Source of the DNA: Porphyra umbilicalis
Taxonomy: Eukaryota; Rhodophyta; Bangiophyceae; Bangiales; Bangiaceae
Direction of reading: 5' to 3'
DNA: 64,000 nt
Assembly: GCA_002049455.2 (NCBI GenBank)
Contig: KV919063.1
Location: 31,846-95,845, forward strand
Under the pieces are notes generated by a model. It was not told where the DNA came from, searched no databases, and saw only the letters and a list, made by a program, of their open reading frames with translations. The stretch's first letter is position 1. Each line of letters begins with the position of its first letter. Made by a program: the position numbers and the translations under genes. Below are positions 44,994 to 56,300 of the stretch, in pieces.

Positions 44994-45967
44994 GGCGGCA
45001 GCGGCGGCGGTCGCGCGGCGCGGGCGTGGCGGCGGGCCGACGCGCGGCGGGCGAGCGAGGACGGGTGGGGAGGAAACACCGTGCGGTTTGTACGGAAAAC
45101 AGCAGCTCGGCCTCTGCCTAGACGCCACCGCGAGGGGGAAGCGACGGGCCCGGGTGGGGCGGGGGACGGAATGGGACTGACGCGATCGTCCACAGTGGCC
45201 GAGGCAGCGGGATCAACGAGCCGCCCGTGGGCAACTGGGCAGGCCGCCCATGGAGGGAATGAGGGTTGGATAGACAGGTCAAAAGGGAGAAAGGGCGCGG
45301 GCAAGAAGGAAAGAGGTAGGGTTCATGGTGGTGCGTGCTCCAGGCGGGGACCCTGCGGTAGGTACAGCCGTTCTCGCAAAAACCTCGCACGCCAACTGTC
45401 GCACCACTCTTACAAATCGGCCTTCACGGGGTCGCAGAGGCCGATTTGTGAGAGTCGTGCAACAGTCGGCGTGCGAGGTTTTTCAGAGAACGGCTGTACG
45501 CGGGTTGGGGAGATCACGGTACGTTTGCTTTGGACATCGTGCCCAAGGCTTCACATTCCTGCCGATCGCTCTACTCCCGATGCAACCCGATAAGTAAATA
45601 TCAACGTAATTATCTGCATGATTGAATGACGCGGGATCCTTGGATGCACCGTGACTCGACAGCTCAAACTGAGGAGGAACTCAACTTTCCTGAATGCACG
45701 GCGCGTCGGCGACGTCACCCCCACAGCGTCCATCACGCGCCACCCGACGTCCAGCGTGCGTCGCTCTCCGCCAGCCCCCGCGCGCCGCCCCATCCGCGTC
45801 GCCACCCCCCTCCTCCCCCCTGTTGGAGGTCAACAGCTTCATACCGACGCACCCTTTTCTGGTACCCCCTCGCTTCAAGCGGCTCTCCACTCGCTTGCGC
45901 CCGTTGCCCTCGGTCCGCCGCCCGTCCCGCGGGCGCCACCCCCGCCCCCGCCCCCGACCCCGCTGCC
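43139..45967. other. GC-rich spacer between divergent genes
   Basis: 2.8 kb between the starts of protease 2 (minus) and NBP35 (plus). It has poly-C runs (for example 44399-44426), GCC/GGC triplet runs (43562-43608, 44955-44990) and a CGCGC microsatellite near 44740-44770. 45300-45967 is of lower GC and contains a foldback element. A 1,497-codon plus-strand frame spans much of it but is composition-driven. Confidence 0.45.
45362..45499. mobile_element. Foldback element: 62-bp arms around a 14-base loop
   Basis: 45362-45423 (starting GTACAGCCGTTCTCGCAAAA) and 45438-45499 are reverse complements with six mismatches, separated by TCACGGGGTCGCAG. The whole 138 bases can fold into one near-perfect hairpin. 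It lies about 470 bases upstream of the NBP35 start. A foldback MITE is likely; a structured RNA is a weaker alternative. Confidence 0.7.
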
Positions 45968-46245
45968 ATGGGGTCCGCCCCGTCTGATGTGCCCGCCAAC
46001 GCCCCCCCTGCATGCCCTGGCACCTCCTCCGAGGCGGCGGGCACCACCGACGCGTGTGTGGGGTGCCCCAACGCGACCGCCTGCGCGTCGGGCGCCGGCC
46101 GCAGCGGCGGCGGCGCCGACCCCGAGGCGCTCGCGCTCGCCGCCCGCATGCGGCAGGTGCGCCACAAGCTGCTCGTGCTCAGCGGCAAGGGTGGCGTCGG
46201 TAAGAGCACCCTCGCCGCCCAGCTGGCCATGGCGCTTGCGGCGGG

Positions 46246-46277
<32 letters not shown>

Positions 46278-47143
46278 ACGACGACGCGGCGGCGGCCGCT
46301 GGTGGCAGCGACGGCGGCGGCGGGGAGGCGCTTGAGGTTGGCTTGCTCGACGTTGACATTTGCGGTCCGTCGGCGCCGCACCTCCTCGGCGTGTCGGCAG
46401 CCGAGGTGCGCCAAACCGCCGGCGGCTGGGAGCCCGTCTACGCGGCCGACAACTTGGCGGTGATGAGCATTGGCTTTATGCTCCCCGCGTCGGATGAGGC
46501 CATCATCTGGCGGGGCGCTCGCAAGACGGGCCTCATCCGCCAGTTCCTCCGCGACGTGGCGTGGGGGGAACTCGACTACCTGGTCGTCGACGCACCGCCG
46601 GGGACGAGCGACGAGCACATCTCGCTGGTGCAGGCGCTCATGGCCAAGGCGGAGCCGCCTCCCGTTGGCGACGGCGGACGAGACGACGACGCGGCAGCGG
46701 CGGCGGCGGCGGCGGCAGCGTCGACGCCGGGCGTCACGGCCGCGCTCATTGTCACCACCCCCCAAGAGGTGTCCCTCCTCGACGTACGCAAAGGCCTCTC
46801 CTTTTGTGTCAAGGCCGGCCTGCCCGTCCTCGGGATTGTTGAAAACATGGCGGGCTTTGTGTGCCCCCACTGCGCCGGCTGCACCGACATCTTTGCGCCG
46901 TCCTCGGGGGGGGCCGCCGCCCTGTGCGCCGCTGCGGGGGTGCCCCTGCTCGGCCGCGTGCCGCTGGACCCGGCGCTCAGCGCGGCGGGGGAGCGGGGGG
47001 TGTCGGCGTTTGCGCGCGCCGCGGAGGGAGGGGGGTCTCCGGGCGTGGTGGCGCTGCGGTCGCTGGTGGTCGCCATCAAGGGGGCGGTGGCGGCAGCCGA
47101 GGCGGCCGGGGGGGTGCCGGTGGCGGGGGCGCCGCCAGGGTAA
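45968..47143 (+). CDS. NBP35: Cytosolic Fe-S cluster assembly scaffold NBP35 (NUBP1)
   Basis: P-loop NTPase that builds 4Fe-4S clusters for cytosolic and nuclear proteins. 391 residues, single exon. The N-terminal ferredoxin-like motif is exact: Cys16, Cys30, Cys33 and Cys39 (ACPGTSSEAAGTTDACVGCP), the feature that separates NBP35 from CFD1. Deviant Walker A GKGGVGKS is at 73-80, the LLDVDICGPSAPHLLG block follows near 126-141, DYLVVDAPPGTSDEH is near 203-217, and the C-terminal CPHC that bridges the dimer is at 299-302. Two insertions of Gly/Asp and Ala (about 90-119 and 228-252) come from GGC/GAC and GCG repeats and sit in loops. Start 45968 (MGSAPSDVPANAPP) matches family N-termini; the frame is open for 114 codons upstream, but that part is not protein-like. 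A G8 run at 46906-46913 does not disturb the frame. Confidence 0.95.
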
Positions 47144-48918
47144 CCCGTCGTTGTATGTGGGTCCGACACTTGTGGAGCGTGTACCCAGGTCACCGTATGT
47201 CGATGGGATGGCCGTGGGCGTGCAGGGCGGCCTGGAGCAGCACCCCTAGCATCGGTCGGTGGAGATGCCTGACTGCAGCAGCATCGAGGTGCCCATGATT
47301 TGCGTCAGCCCAGGCGGCCTATCCCTGCCCACCATTGTCGTGAAGGTTGCAACCCGGAAGCTACCAGGTACCAGTGGTTGGTGGCTCGCGACCGCCCTAG
47401 ACGCCGAAGCGACGGCGCACCATGCAAGCTTGATAGGCACCAAGGCCGTATCGTTGGAACATCAAGTGTTTCCTGTACTGTCTACGGCCACATCCATCGT
47501 TTGGTGTGGCCTGCTTGTTTTTCACGTGACTCTGGTCCACCTCAGTTCTCTCCGTTCTTACCCTCTGTTTTTTCTGCAGTGTGTCGTGCGTTCTCTCATG
47601 GGCTGGTGCCCGGCCCCACCCCCCCCCTGCCCCCTGTGTAAGACGTCCTTTTCGTCCCTCCTCGTGCGTCGGAGCCTCGACGGCACGCCCCTGGTGCTCC
47701 CGCAACCCAGCACCGATCTCTTTTTTGCCGAAGAGCCATTGGCGCTCCTGCTCCGCATGCCGTGGGTGTACCTTACCCCCGTCACCCCCCCCTCCGTTGA
47801 TATTGCGTCAGCGTTTAGAGCACACCCAACAACGTCGGTTGCGAACCGCTTTTGCGTATTATTCGTTAAACGTGGCATATTTGCCAGTTATGGGCAGAGG
47901 TATGGGAAAACCGGTCATCCCACCAACGTCGCGAACCAGATCTGCGAACCGAGCTACTGGTGGGCCAGATATAAGTCCAACCGGATGATATGGCGCTGGT
48001 TCGCAGGAGGTTCGCATTTTTCCATCGGCCGACCATACCACTGGCGTTTGGGCAGACGTTTGTGCATTTCCGAACGTTTTGCGAACCGAATCTGTCTACA
48101 ATTGTGTCTAAACGGGGGTCAAACACCCAAATCGGGACGATCGCAGACAAACACACGTTGCGTTGACGATCGCACAGGCGTCTCGAGATCTGATATTCAT
48201 GAGCATGCGGTCGCGAGTGGCCGCAGATTCCGTTCGAGGCGCAGGCGGCGCTCATTGTCGGGCCCTGTGGGGGGGGGGGCCGGCGGGACACGGTTTTTTC
48301 CTGGTGGACATCCGCCGCCACGCGCGATTCTGGGTCGGCCCCCCCACGGCTGAACGGTTTGATTAGGGGGGGGGGGCCGCCTAGAGGCACTGTCGCATGG
48401 GTTGGCGCGCGGCCCCAATGCGGTCGTGCAGCGGAATTCTTTGGCGGGGTGGCCCCCAGTTGACGCGCTGCTGGTGCCACCAACCTGCGCTGGGAGCCAA
48501 TCGGGGGGGGTTCTGCGCAGCGCAACATTGTGTGGCCGGCATGTGACTGTCCGCGCGCAGCCGCACCGGCGGGAATGGGCCGTGCATGGGGGTTTTCAGG
48601 CAGCGCCGCGCAGCCCACATTATTGGTCACGCGGCCGCCCTGGACCTGCCAATTGCGCTTTCTGTGGGGGGGGGGCGCGGAGCGACAGATCGACGCGGTG
48701 CGCCCGCCACCAGCGGCGCGTCGATCACACCGTCGTCATCGGGGGGAGCGCGATTGCGGCACCGCCGTCGTCGGCGTCGTCCATCCCGTTTCCCCGTTCT
48801 GCCCGTCTCCTTCGCCGGCGCAGCGGCCGTGAGCGGCCGTGAGCGGCCGTATTGACGGCCGCATTTGCGGCCGCTTCTGCGGCCGCTCTAGCTCTCCTGA
48901 CGTCGGCTGCACTTGTGG
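47144..48918. other. Region between NBP35 and transposase remnant
   Basis: 1.8 kb of mixed composition. Around 47830-48110 the heptamer GCGAACC or its complement recurs at least five times in both orientations. 48240-48700 is GC-rich with G runs. At about 48824-48851 a 10-base unit GCGGCCGTGA is repeated nearly three times, followed by two GCGGCCGC octamers. No host gene is recognised. Confidence 0.4.
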
Positions 48919-49542
48919 ATGGAGATGGACGCGTCCACTGATGATGGGTCTGGGTCGTCGAGCGATGACGGCCGCGGGCAGTCGGAGGGCTCCGCGGACG
49001 AGCTGCTTGCGGCCGTCATCGGAGCGTGATCTCTGTTCCTGACGCGCCGCCATCGCAGGAATGCGGCGCAGCGAGCGCGCAGACGGCGTTTTGTCGGGTC
49101 TGTGGCCGGGCGGCGTGCCAACCGGCCACGTGATTTCGACCAGGGTATGCGCGGCATCATGCGGGATTATTTTGGTGTGGATGGGCAGCCGCCTGTGTAT
49201 GGAGAAGAGACGTTTGAGCGTCGCTTCCGTGTGCCACGGTCTCTGTTTATGAGCGTTTACGAGGCCATTTGCGACAGGCCGTGTGGGCGGCAGAGCATCA
49301 ATGCGACGAGGCGGCCACGAGCTCATGTTCTGCAGAAGCTGGTGGCCGCTTTCTGTGTGGCCGCGTACGGGGGGTCGTTTAATCGCGCGGATGAGTATGT
49401 TCGGCTGTCCAATTTCACAACTGACGTGGCGACAAAGAAGCTGGTTGAGTTTATCGCTGAGGCGGGGGAACCTGTGTACCGACGGCCTCCTATCGAGGAG
49501 GAGATCTCTTTGCGAAGACCTGGCAGCCCATATTTCCGCTGA
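48919..49542 (+). pseudogene. PIF/Harbinger-type transposase remnant, N-terminal part only
   Basis: ATG at 48919 opens an acidic Ser/Asp-rich leader (MEMDASTDDGSGSSSDDGRG) interrupted by TGA at 49027-49029. The same frame continues with a basic segment and then the part that precedes the DDE domain in plant PIF/Harbinger transposases: RDYFGVDGQPPVYGEETFER, RFRVPRSLFMSVYEAI, KLVAAFCVAAYGGSFNRADE, YVRLSNFTT. It stops at 49540-49542, before any catalytic Asp/Glu block, so the protein could not be an active transposase. The in-frame stop and missing catalytic half indicate a dead copy. Family assignment is from memory of the conserved YFG..F..RFR..R.LF pattern. Confidence 0.65.
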
Positions 49543-51828
49543 TCGCGGGCCCCTTGCGGAGCCGTATGTGTAGTCTTCAACGGTTGTTTTTTTCGCCGTC
49601 ATGGCATTTTTTCCTCACATTTTTGCACGTTGGCCGCGGCCGCCACGTCGACTTAGGATAGTTAAGACTCATGGGCGGCTTCCACTTCTCTGGAAAGACA
49701 GGCGAGGCCACCGCTCTGTCTGGCGTGGGCGGATGTCCGCGAGCTTCGTATAATATCATGCTGCAATGTAACTGATGCACCAGTGAAGGGATCGTGCCGT
49801 GCTGGCTTCTCGGACAGAGTCGGTGAGTCGGACAGAGTCAGAGAGTAGGAAAAAAAAAACCGGCAAAGGGAAAAAAAAACGTGTATTATTGTGGTACACT
49901 AGCCGAACACTCAACGCGCAGAGAGGACTCCGTCTCGCCAATTAAAAGAGTCACAACTCAAGGAAAGTCACCATCCGCGACATCGCTGCCACTAGTGCCA
50001 CAGGAGCATGCTTGGTCTGCAGCGAGTTCAAGCCGCGCGCCTTCCTCCGCTTGACAGATTAAACACCAGCCGAAGCCGCAGCGCGGCGGGCAACGGCCGC
50101 GCTGGCGACCGCAGCTGGTGATGCGCAGGCACACGGCGACGCATGGGAGCCGCCACTGGGAAAAGGTGCAGACGGAAGCCATGCGGCCGCACTCGCGGCC
50201 GCGCCGGACGCCGGGGACTCGACCGTACGGCCCGTGGTCGACGCCGACGCGGCCGCTTCGCGGCCGTTCACAGCCACGACGCCGGGCGTAGCGGGCGGTC
50301 CGCCAGACCCAGGAGACGCGGCCGCACCGGCACATGCAGAAGCCGCACATGCGGGCGATGCGGCCGCACCTGGAGCCCCACCTGCGGCCGCAGCCGCCGT
50401 CGCCTCAGCGGCCACATTAGCGGCCGCAGAGGTGCCCAATACAGACAGCGCCGTCGTTGTCAAGAGGGACGCGAGGCGTGACTACGCTGCTTTGGCCTTG
50501 CGCAGTCTTGCACTGGACAGCAGCAGGGTGTGTCCGGCTGGATGCATATGAACAGCGCGTCTGACCAATGAGCATGCGGATCGCTGACACGAAAATCGGA
50601 TGTGACCGCACGATTCTGCCGCTGCGCGACGGGCGCTATCGTACGTGACCCCTGCCGGGTCTCGGCAGACTCGCAAGCCCGGCCACCCGACCGCCGCAGG
50701 CGGCCGCGTGGGAGCCCGCCCTGCGTCACGGTGACTGGCGGACACCACGCGGCCGCCTCAGAGGCAGACACCACGCGGCCGCCTCACAGGCGCTTCAGAA
50801 CAATAATGCTCCAGTGTCCATCGAGGCGAAAGCGCCACCAGATTGCATGCACGCTGTACGTCTGCCGGCTAAACGGACCAATGAGAGACCTACAAATCAC
50901 TGCTCTCGGTCGCGAGATGCGACAGCGCCGCCAGATGATGCGAGATGCTGCCAACGTGTCTCCGACATTTGTGCGTTTGACCTCGTCGTGTCTACTCGAT
51001 CGCAAGAATTTGCAGCCATTTGAAGCCTATCGCGCTGCGTGTCTCACTTGACCGGCTTATTTGCTGACGATTGGGGTCCAGATCAGCGTGATCGCGAGGT
51101 CGATCGATGGCCTGTTTGCTTGAAATGTCGCACTGGACTGTCGGAATGTGGACATCTCACGGGAAAGCCGCTCGCAGGCTCCAGTTCGCAGGTCGACAAC
51201 CCAGCAACGTCGAGGGTGTAAACGAACGTCCCCATCCCGCGGACCGGGATGGCGTCTCCGCCAATGGCACGAGGCGCTGTCTGCTGCCACATCAGGTACT
51301 TCTTCTCTGGTGTTATCGCCGTATTGCAGTCGTGGGATTCTCAAGTATGCTTCGTCCATCCGGCTCGTTCGTCTTTCGGAGTAGGGACAGCTGTGTGCTT
51401 GCTGAAGAGGGCGGATAGCAGCCCGGATGAACCCAGTCTTCGCCGACGCGCATCGAGCGGGGACCGTCAGGTTTCAAATACCGCCTGACACGCTTGTCAA
51501 CCAGACCTGGCCTGCTTTCCGTTTCGACATACGCGTGTGGCATATGCAGGCCGCTGTCTTACCTGCCATGCCTAGCTGCCAGCGTCCATTTGCACTATCG
51601 GGCAGGCCCCTGCTCGTTACGTGCCCGTGTGACACTGCCTCAGCGCTTGTACCTGAACCGCCTTTCGTGCAGACTCGAACACGCCATGCGCCCTGGAGCG
51701 GAGCACCTCGACTGCGCTTCAGGCTCACAGTTTCTTGCTTTCAGTCCGCACTTATGGACTACGCTACCGCGCTCTGACGTTAATACGTATTCAATCTAAT
51801 GGGCTGTGGCGCCATTTGTCACGTGCGT
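49543..51828. other. Transposon-associated non-coding DNA
   Basis: Flanks the Harbinger remnant. Apart from the Ala-rich frame at 50063-50551 I see no supported gene. 49840-49900 has A-rich stretches (A9 and A8) and 50800-51800 is of balanced composition with unremarkable short frames. Confidence 0.4.
50063..50551 (+). CDS. Ala-rich hypothetical ORF, possible exon
   Basis: A plus-strand frame open from just after TAA at 50060 to the stop at 50549-50551, without an early ATG. It reads Ala-rich with interspersed Asp, His and Pro and ends AEVPNTDSAVVVKRDARRDY and ALALRSLALDSSRVCPAGC. All seven GCGGCCGC octamers inside it lie in one frame and read Ala-Ala-Ala. The minus strand also has a protein-like Ala-rich frame (50059-50463), and the palindromic octamer keeps register there too, so strand is uncertain. 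No family recognised. It could be an accessory transposon ORF. Confidence 0.3.
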   Translation, partial: TPAEAAARRATAALATAAGDAQAHGDAWEPPLGKGADGSHAAALAAAPDAGDSTVRPVVDADAAASRPFTATTPGVAGGPPDPGDAAAPAHAEAAHAGDAAAPGAPPAAAAAVASAATLAAAEVPNTDSAVVVKRDARRDYAALALRSLALDSSRVCPAGCI

Positions 51829-51880
51829 GGCCCCGGCACAGTGGCGCGCCACGTCGCGGCCCGCCCAACCGCCCGTCGCG

Positions 51881-52048
51881 CCACCGGCCCCGCGCCACCG
51901 GCACAGCGCCACCGGCACAGCGCCACCGGCACAGCGCCACCGGCACAGCGCCACCGGCACCGCGCCACCGGCACCGCGCCACCGGCACCGCGCCACCGGC
52001 ACCGCGCCACCGGCACCGCCCCACCGGCACCGCCCCACCGGCACCGCG
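51881..52048. repeat. 14-bp minisatellite, 12 units
   Basis: CCACCGG recurs every 14 bases from 51881 to 52035. The unit is CCACCGGCACAGCG in the first part and CCACCGGCACCGCG or CCACCGGCACCGCC in the second. Because 14 is not a multiple of three, all frames stay open without being coding. Confidence 0.9.
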
Positions 52049-53165
52049 CGGCCAGCGCCCGCGTCGCGGCCCACGCGCCCACACGCCCACCCGCCCGCCA
52101 CGCCACCATCCCCGCCGCATGGACCCCTCGTCGCTGCTCCCCTGCCCCCCGCACCACGGGCACGGCGTTATCCGCGCCCGCGTCGCTGCTCGCTCGCCCA
52201 TCCTCCGCACCGCGGGCATCACACCATCGGCGCCCGTGTCGCAGCCCGCCCGCCCTCCCCCTGCGCCCCGCACGACGGGCACCGCGCCACCGGCGCCGCG
52301 TCGCTGCCGGCCCACCCCCGTTACAACAGGCACGGCCTCACCCGCGCCCGCGTCTCTGCCCGCCCACCGACCCCTCGCATGAAGAGCACCCTACCACCGG
52401 AGCTCGCGTCGCGCCTGCCCGCCCGCCCCCCGCCCCTTGCATGACGGGTACCGTGCTACCGGCGCGCACGTCGCTTCCCTCGCCCCCCTCTTGCATGGGC
52501 ACCGTGCCTCTGGTGCCCGCGTGCCTGCCCACCCGCCTACCCCCCACACGACGGGCACCATGCCACAGGCGCCTGCGTCGCTGCCGGCCCGCCCCCCCCG
52601 TTTTCACGGGCACTGTGCCTCCGGCGTCCGCGTCGCTGCCCGCCTGCCCCATCTATTACGGGCATGGCGTCTGCCTCGCGGGCGTGCGTGCCCGCGCGCC
52701 CAATCCCCACACGACGGGCACCGTGCCACCGGCGCCCACGTTGCTGCCCGCCCACCCCCCTCTTCCACAGGCACCTTACCTGGGGCGCCCGCATGCGTGC
52801 TTGCCCACCCACCCCCCGCACGACAGGCACTGTGCCACCGGCGCCCGCGTAGCTGCACGCCCGCACGCCGAATTATACGGGCACGGAGTCATCCACTCCA
52901 GCGTCGCTGGTCGCTCTTCGAGCCCCCGTGCGACGGGCCAGCACCACTGCCGCTGGCGTTGTTGCCCACCGGCCACCCCCTCGCCCCCCGTACCGCAGGC
53001 CCAGCGCCACCGGCGTGCCCGATGCTGCCCGTCCGCCCGCCCCCCGCCCCCCGCACCACGGGTACCGCGCCACCGGCGCCCGTGCCGTGGTCTGCCCGCC
53101 CCGTGCACCACGGGCACTTTATCACCCGCACCCGCGTGGAGGTCCGCATGCCAGACCTCTGTGTG
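52049..53165. repeat. Diverged ~57-bp minisatellite
   Basis: Continuing from the 14-bp array, the block CGGGCACCGTGCCACCGGCG then CCCGCGTCGCTGCCCGCCC recurs roughly every 55-60 bases with substitutions and C-run length changes, about twenty times. The 455-codon plus-strand frame across it is a product of the repeat. Confidence 0.75.
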
Positions 53166-53390
53166 ACTGAGCCGTGGCGTGGCCTTTGTGTTGCGGCCAG
53201 CCAGCCGGCATGTGTAGTCGTCTTTCTGGACGTGTTATTTTGGCTGCTGCGGCGGGGCTATTGCTGTTTTTTTTTTTTTTGAGCTGGGAAGGTATGCACG
53301 AATGCGGGACTGTGAGATGAAGGAGCACTGCACGCGCGAACGAGTAGCTACAAGAAAATCTACGATCAAACTTTGAACGACTAAAGACCA

Positions 53391-56300
53391 CTACAGCTCC
53401 ATCGACTCATCCCCGCTCGCATCGCCGCGCACAGACCCATTCCGAGAGCCCGACTCTTCACCTGAGCAGATGTCCGAGTCCTCATCTGCGTCGCTGTCGC
53501 TATCACTCTTGGAATCAGCATTGCCGCGCACAACGCCCACACCGTCAAAGCCAGCGGCAAATGGGTGATCACCCACCCCGGCACCATCACCAATAATGGC
53601 ATCACCAGAGCGACCAAGGACTCCGTCGACGCCACCTTCTACGTGGACATCATTATCTTGATGGCCTGCAAGACCGACATGGCCGGCGTGGGCTCCCACG
53701 GTGCGCACAGGTTGCTCACCAGTTCCAGTGGCAGAACTGTCGATGGAGCCATCCTCGCTTGCAGCCAGGTCCTTGTCTTCGTCATCCACGATCCACTTCG
53801 AACAAAAGCACACGCGGCGCTCACAGTGCGTCGCGACGTGGTTGTGGAAGAAGGTGCACAGCAAACGGTGGTTGGTCTCTTTGCCCAGCTCTTGCCGCAT
53901 CTTGACGCGCAGGTTGATGACCGCGGCGAGCAGCCGCATTTGTACGATGAAGTGGTCCTGCCGGAGGTGCGCCAAGTGCGACTTAAAGGCCTTGTTCAGC
54001 GAGTGCCTGCTCTCGGCGCAAGACGTGCGGTGATGCACAGAGCGCCCAGGGTACATGTCGGCGTTGAAACAGTCGGAGCACCCGTGCTGGTCCCCCTGGT
54101 TGTGGTGGCGGTCGACGCTCGTTGCCGTGTCAGACCGGTTCATCAACCAAGGCACCCGGCGGAACGCGTTGCGAGACAGCTGGCGAGCGGTATCAAAATA
54201 GATGACCTTGGGCAGCAGCGGCATCCGTTGCACGAGCGAGCCAAGGACGTGGGCCGGGCTCTCCGCCTTGTCAAGGAAGTCGTAGCCGATGAGCACCCCG
54301 CAAGGGCATAAGAAGTTCTCAATCCCAGGCATGAACACCTCGGAGGTGATGAAGTTATGCCGGCACTCGTCGGAGCCCAGCTGCCGTGCCATCTCACGCT
54401 CAAGGGCGGCGGCGTCGTTGCGGAGTCGCTCAGCGCGCAGAGCGTTGACGGCATCGCTCTTGGAGTCACGCATGAACGGCCGAACAGGCTCAAGGTCCGG
54501 CCACACGCTACCGGTGCGTGCCTCAACCGCCTGGGAGGTAACTCGCGAGCAAGACCGGCTCGTAGACGACAGGAACGTCTCAATGGCCGCCATGTCGCCC
54601 CGATTGGTGATCTCCCACGTCTTGTACTGCTCGATGGAAGTTACCTTCCACTGCTCCTCAAACGATAGCACGGCGTCCGATGCAGCCGCCCGCCAGGCAG
54701 TCTCCCAGTACGCGTCCACACCTGAAGTGAACAGCAGCAGCTCTCCGACGGCGCGCAGCAGCAGCGAGTCGACGTCGTCGCCCTCAGCAACGAGACGCAA
54801 AAACGGCCAGACGATGTGGACGGACTCAACAGCCATGGCGCAAGCACGCCACTCTGCGACCGGCGACACTGTGACCAGCTTTTCTGCAAGCTTCCTGATG
54901 CCGGCCCTGTCCAGCCCAGCAAATGCCCCCAGCACTGGCTCGGCCAGAAATGTTTGAAGAAAGTGCCGCACGACACTCCACCGCTCGGTCAGAACTCGGC
55001 TGCTACCTGACGTTCCGACCGCGCCTTCGAGGAAATGACATTCCTGCGGGTGTGACGCGACGAAGCCGCCTGGAGCGTCGTCTGAGGCGTCAGCACCGCC
55101 AACGCCGCCGTCGTCTCCGAGTACGCCATCACCTTCTGCATCTCCGTCATCGTTGGCCGCCTCGGCGCCAGGGGGCGCGTTGCCGGGCGCCTCGTTCCCG
55201 TGCGGCGCGTTTGCAGAGGGACCAGGCGGCATCTGTGACGGCGGCGAGCCGGAGCCGTCAGCAGCAGGTGCGTGGGACGCCCCCGCAGACACAGATTGCA
55301 CCGAGCAGAAGGAAAAAAAGATGTAGCTGGCAGCCCACAGAACATTGGCGGGGCGCGCCACAATGTTGTCAGGATCGTGGGGCTCGGGGTCCGCGACCGT
55401 TGCTGCAGCAAATCCAGGTATCAGCAGCGCCTCCCTAGCAGTCAACCGTGTTGCCTCCTCGCACTTGGCTTTGGCTCGCTTTCTGATGAGAGCGCGAAGA
55501 GCGGGGACAGTCACGCACGAACCGACGTCCGTGTCCAGCCGCGTGACGGGCACGTCTGCGTCCACGCGCTCCAGCGGCTCCGACTGATTGCGCTGGACGG
55601 AGATGGCCTCCCCGTCCGAAACTACCACCGGGTACGGCCGCTGTGGTGACTTGTAGCACCTGAGGCAACGGAACAGCGCGGCGGGCACGAGCAGCGTGCG
55701 CGTGTAGCGGTGCACCGCGGTCGTCAAAAGCTGACGCGACAAGCTCTGGCGCCCATGCGGCAGGGAGTCGCTCACCTCCAAAAGGAAGCTGAAGACACCC
55801 GCCGCGGAAGACAAAGTGCTGTGGCCGGTAAATACCATCTGCGACAACACGTCGATGAAGGTACGGGTGAACACCGTCTTCTTGGAGGACGCGGAAAGTG
55901 CGTCCTGGGCACCGTCGTAGGGAACAGGCTCACCGCAAGAGCACACCCACTCCTCCAATCGGACGCTGATGCGGCCGCGAAGGGTGTGCATCGTAGCCCC
56001 AGTCGTGGTGAGGCTGTGGCCGTCGTAGTCGCCCTTGCACTTGAAGCAACGGCCCTCCCACAGGCCCTCTTGAAATAGTGGTGGAGGTCCACCACGCCCA
56101 ACGTCGGCAAGCTCATCAAATACCAGACAATCGGCAATCTCCCCCGAGCACGGTAGCATGTTTCGAACATTTCGCCAACGCGACTCGTCCGAGTACCTGG
56201 CGTCGTCAGCGCCGCGGCCGGGGGGTAGAGGGCCGCCACTTGTTCTGCGCACAAAGGTCGACAGCTGCACATCCGCGTCCTGAAGATGAAACTGACCGCC

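Larger units (their letters stand above)
48867..50782. repeat. Cluster of GCGGCCGC octamers
   Basis: The palindromic octamer starts at 48867, 48879, 50183, 50195, 50249, 50318, 50360, 50384, 50420, 50700, 50749 and 50775, twelve copies in 1.9 kb. Elsewhere in this GC-rich window it is seen only occasionally (for example near 1255 and 8268). Confidence 0.75.

Noticed and set aside
41100-45593. 1,497-codon plus-strand ORF
   Set aside because: Antisense to protease 2 with Arg/Pro/Gly-only composition. It crosses intergenic DNA without any recognisable block.
48736-49602. 288-codon minus-strand ORF
   Set aside because: Antisense to the Harbinger remnant, whose plus-strand frame carries the conserved motifs.
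51881-52048. CRISPR-like regular repeat
   Set aside because: Units are contiguous with no unique spacers and the context is eukaryotic, so this is a minisatellite.
51799-53166. 455-codon plus-strand ORF
   Set aside because: It is the translation of the minisatellite. The 14-base unit is not a codon multiple, and no frame is favoured.
53565-54311. 248-codon plus-strand ORF
   Set aside because: Lies wholly antisense within the KDZ transposase frame and shows no independent motif.
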